From: Thermoplasmata archaeon
GTDB lineage: Archaea > Thermoplasmatota > Thermoplasmata > Thermoplasmatales > Thermoplasmataceae
Assembly (NCBI GenBank): GCA_021792045.1
Contig: JAJYVJ010000030.1
Span: 1-15,719, forward strand
Reading direction: 5' to 3'
DNA: 15,719 nucleotides
Part shown: one piece after another, positions 15,416-15,719 of the stretch
Layout: each line of letters begins with the position of its first letter
Position numbering within the stretch: position 1 is the stretch's first letter
Position numbers and translations under genes: made by a program
Notes under the pieces: model-generated
Told to the model about the DNA's origin: nothing
What the model saw: the letters and a program-made list of their open reading frames with translations, nothing else
Databases searched by the model: none

Positions 15416-15719
15416 TGCCACTCACATGCAATGGGATGGAAATAGGTTCTCATAAGATTCTGTCGTACGCGTATAAAGAAATCCGTAGATAGATCATCGG
15501 ATCTCAGTCACCGATACCATAATCTGAAATTCCTCCAGGAAATTTATCAGCGTCAGACACGATCCCGTCATGAATGAATTTAGCATTTATAAGCGAAAAA
15601 TCCCACACCCTTCGAGAATGGGTGAAAGTGAATGGATTATCATGTATATAATGCATAGATCAGCGTGACAAAGAGCTATACCAGTTTCAATACATCGATT
15701 CATTTCATGAATTATTATT
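15416..15719. other. Right-end intergenic stretch with a stem-loop
   Basis: No gene could be supported. A stem-loop spans 15606-15624: CACCCTTC pairs with GAA-GGGTG around a GA turn with one bulged T. On the minus strand it is followed by GGGATTTTT, the form of a terminator for a minus-strand gene entering from the right. The minus-strand frame entering from the edge stays open for about 41 codons to 15591, but its peptide resembles nothing I know. A TATA-like CATTTATAAG lies at 15584-15593. Confidence 0.35.

Overview
The window looks like chromosomal DNA from an archaeon of the order Thermoplasmatales (Thermoplasma/Ferroplasma/Cuniculiplasma relatives). Three things point there. The 23S rRNA gene stands alone, with no 16S, tRNA or 5S beside it, as in Thermoplasma. 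There is a zinc-containing dicluster ferredoxin of the Thermoplasma/Sulfolobus type. Most promoters are archaeal TATA boxes placed about 26 bases before the start codon, which implies leaderless or nearly leaderless mRNAs. The genus cannot be fixed by reading alone.

Layout. 1-1114 (-): glyA, serine hydroxymethyltransferase, cut by the left edge. 1243-1674 (-): zinc ferredoxin. 1837-2868 (+): purM. 2942-3292 (+): small NifX/NifB-C-like protein. 3323-3886 (-): DUF99 protein. About 4158-7075 (+): complete 23S rRNA, bracketed by complementary flanks that fold into a bulge-helix-bulge-like processing stem. 7079-10925 (+): an accessory block directly behind the 23S gene, with two secreted-protein genes (the first frameshifted at a run of six C) and two small multi-helix membrane proteins. 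11344-12231 (-): Mrp/ApbC Fe-S carrier ATPase, divergent from 12286-13257 (+): zinc alcohol dehydrogenase. 13347-13721 (-): uncharacterised protein. 14090-15415 (+): divergent Amt ammonium transporter. The last 300 bases hold only a stem-loop.

The housekeeping part is a mosaic of separately promoted genes. glyA and purM belong to one-carbon/purine metabolism. The ferredoxin and the Mrp protein belong to Fe-S and electron-transfer biology, but they lie about 10 kb apart and do not form an operon.

The most unusual part is 7079-11102. The 3' flank of the 23S gene (one strand of the processing stem, an oligo-T terminator, then a TATA promoter) recurs almost entire at 8709-8830 and partly at 10482-10577. 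Each copy ends at the start codon of a new gene. The first two copies carry the repeat into the first codons of a signal-peptide gene, and those two proteins share a short motif after the signal peptide and then diverge completely. The second secreted protein has a long Gly/Ala-rich hydrophobic stretch and is followed 18 bases later by a three-helix membrane protein. This arrangement could be a toxin/immunity (bacteriocin-like) or surface-protein cassette locus. That function is inference; the repeats, the frameshift and an in-frame amber interruption in the last gene are visible in the sequence.
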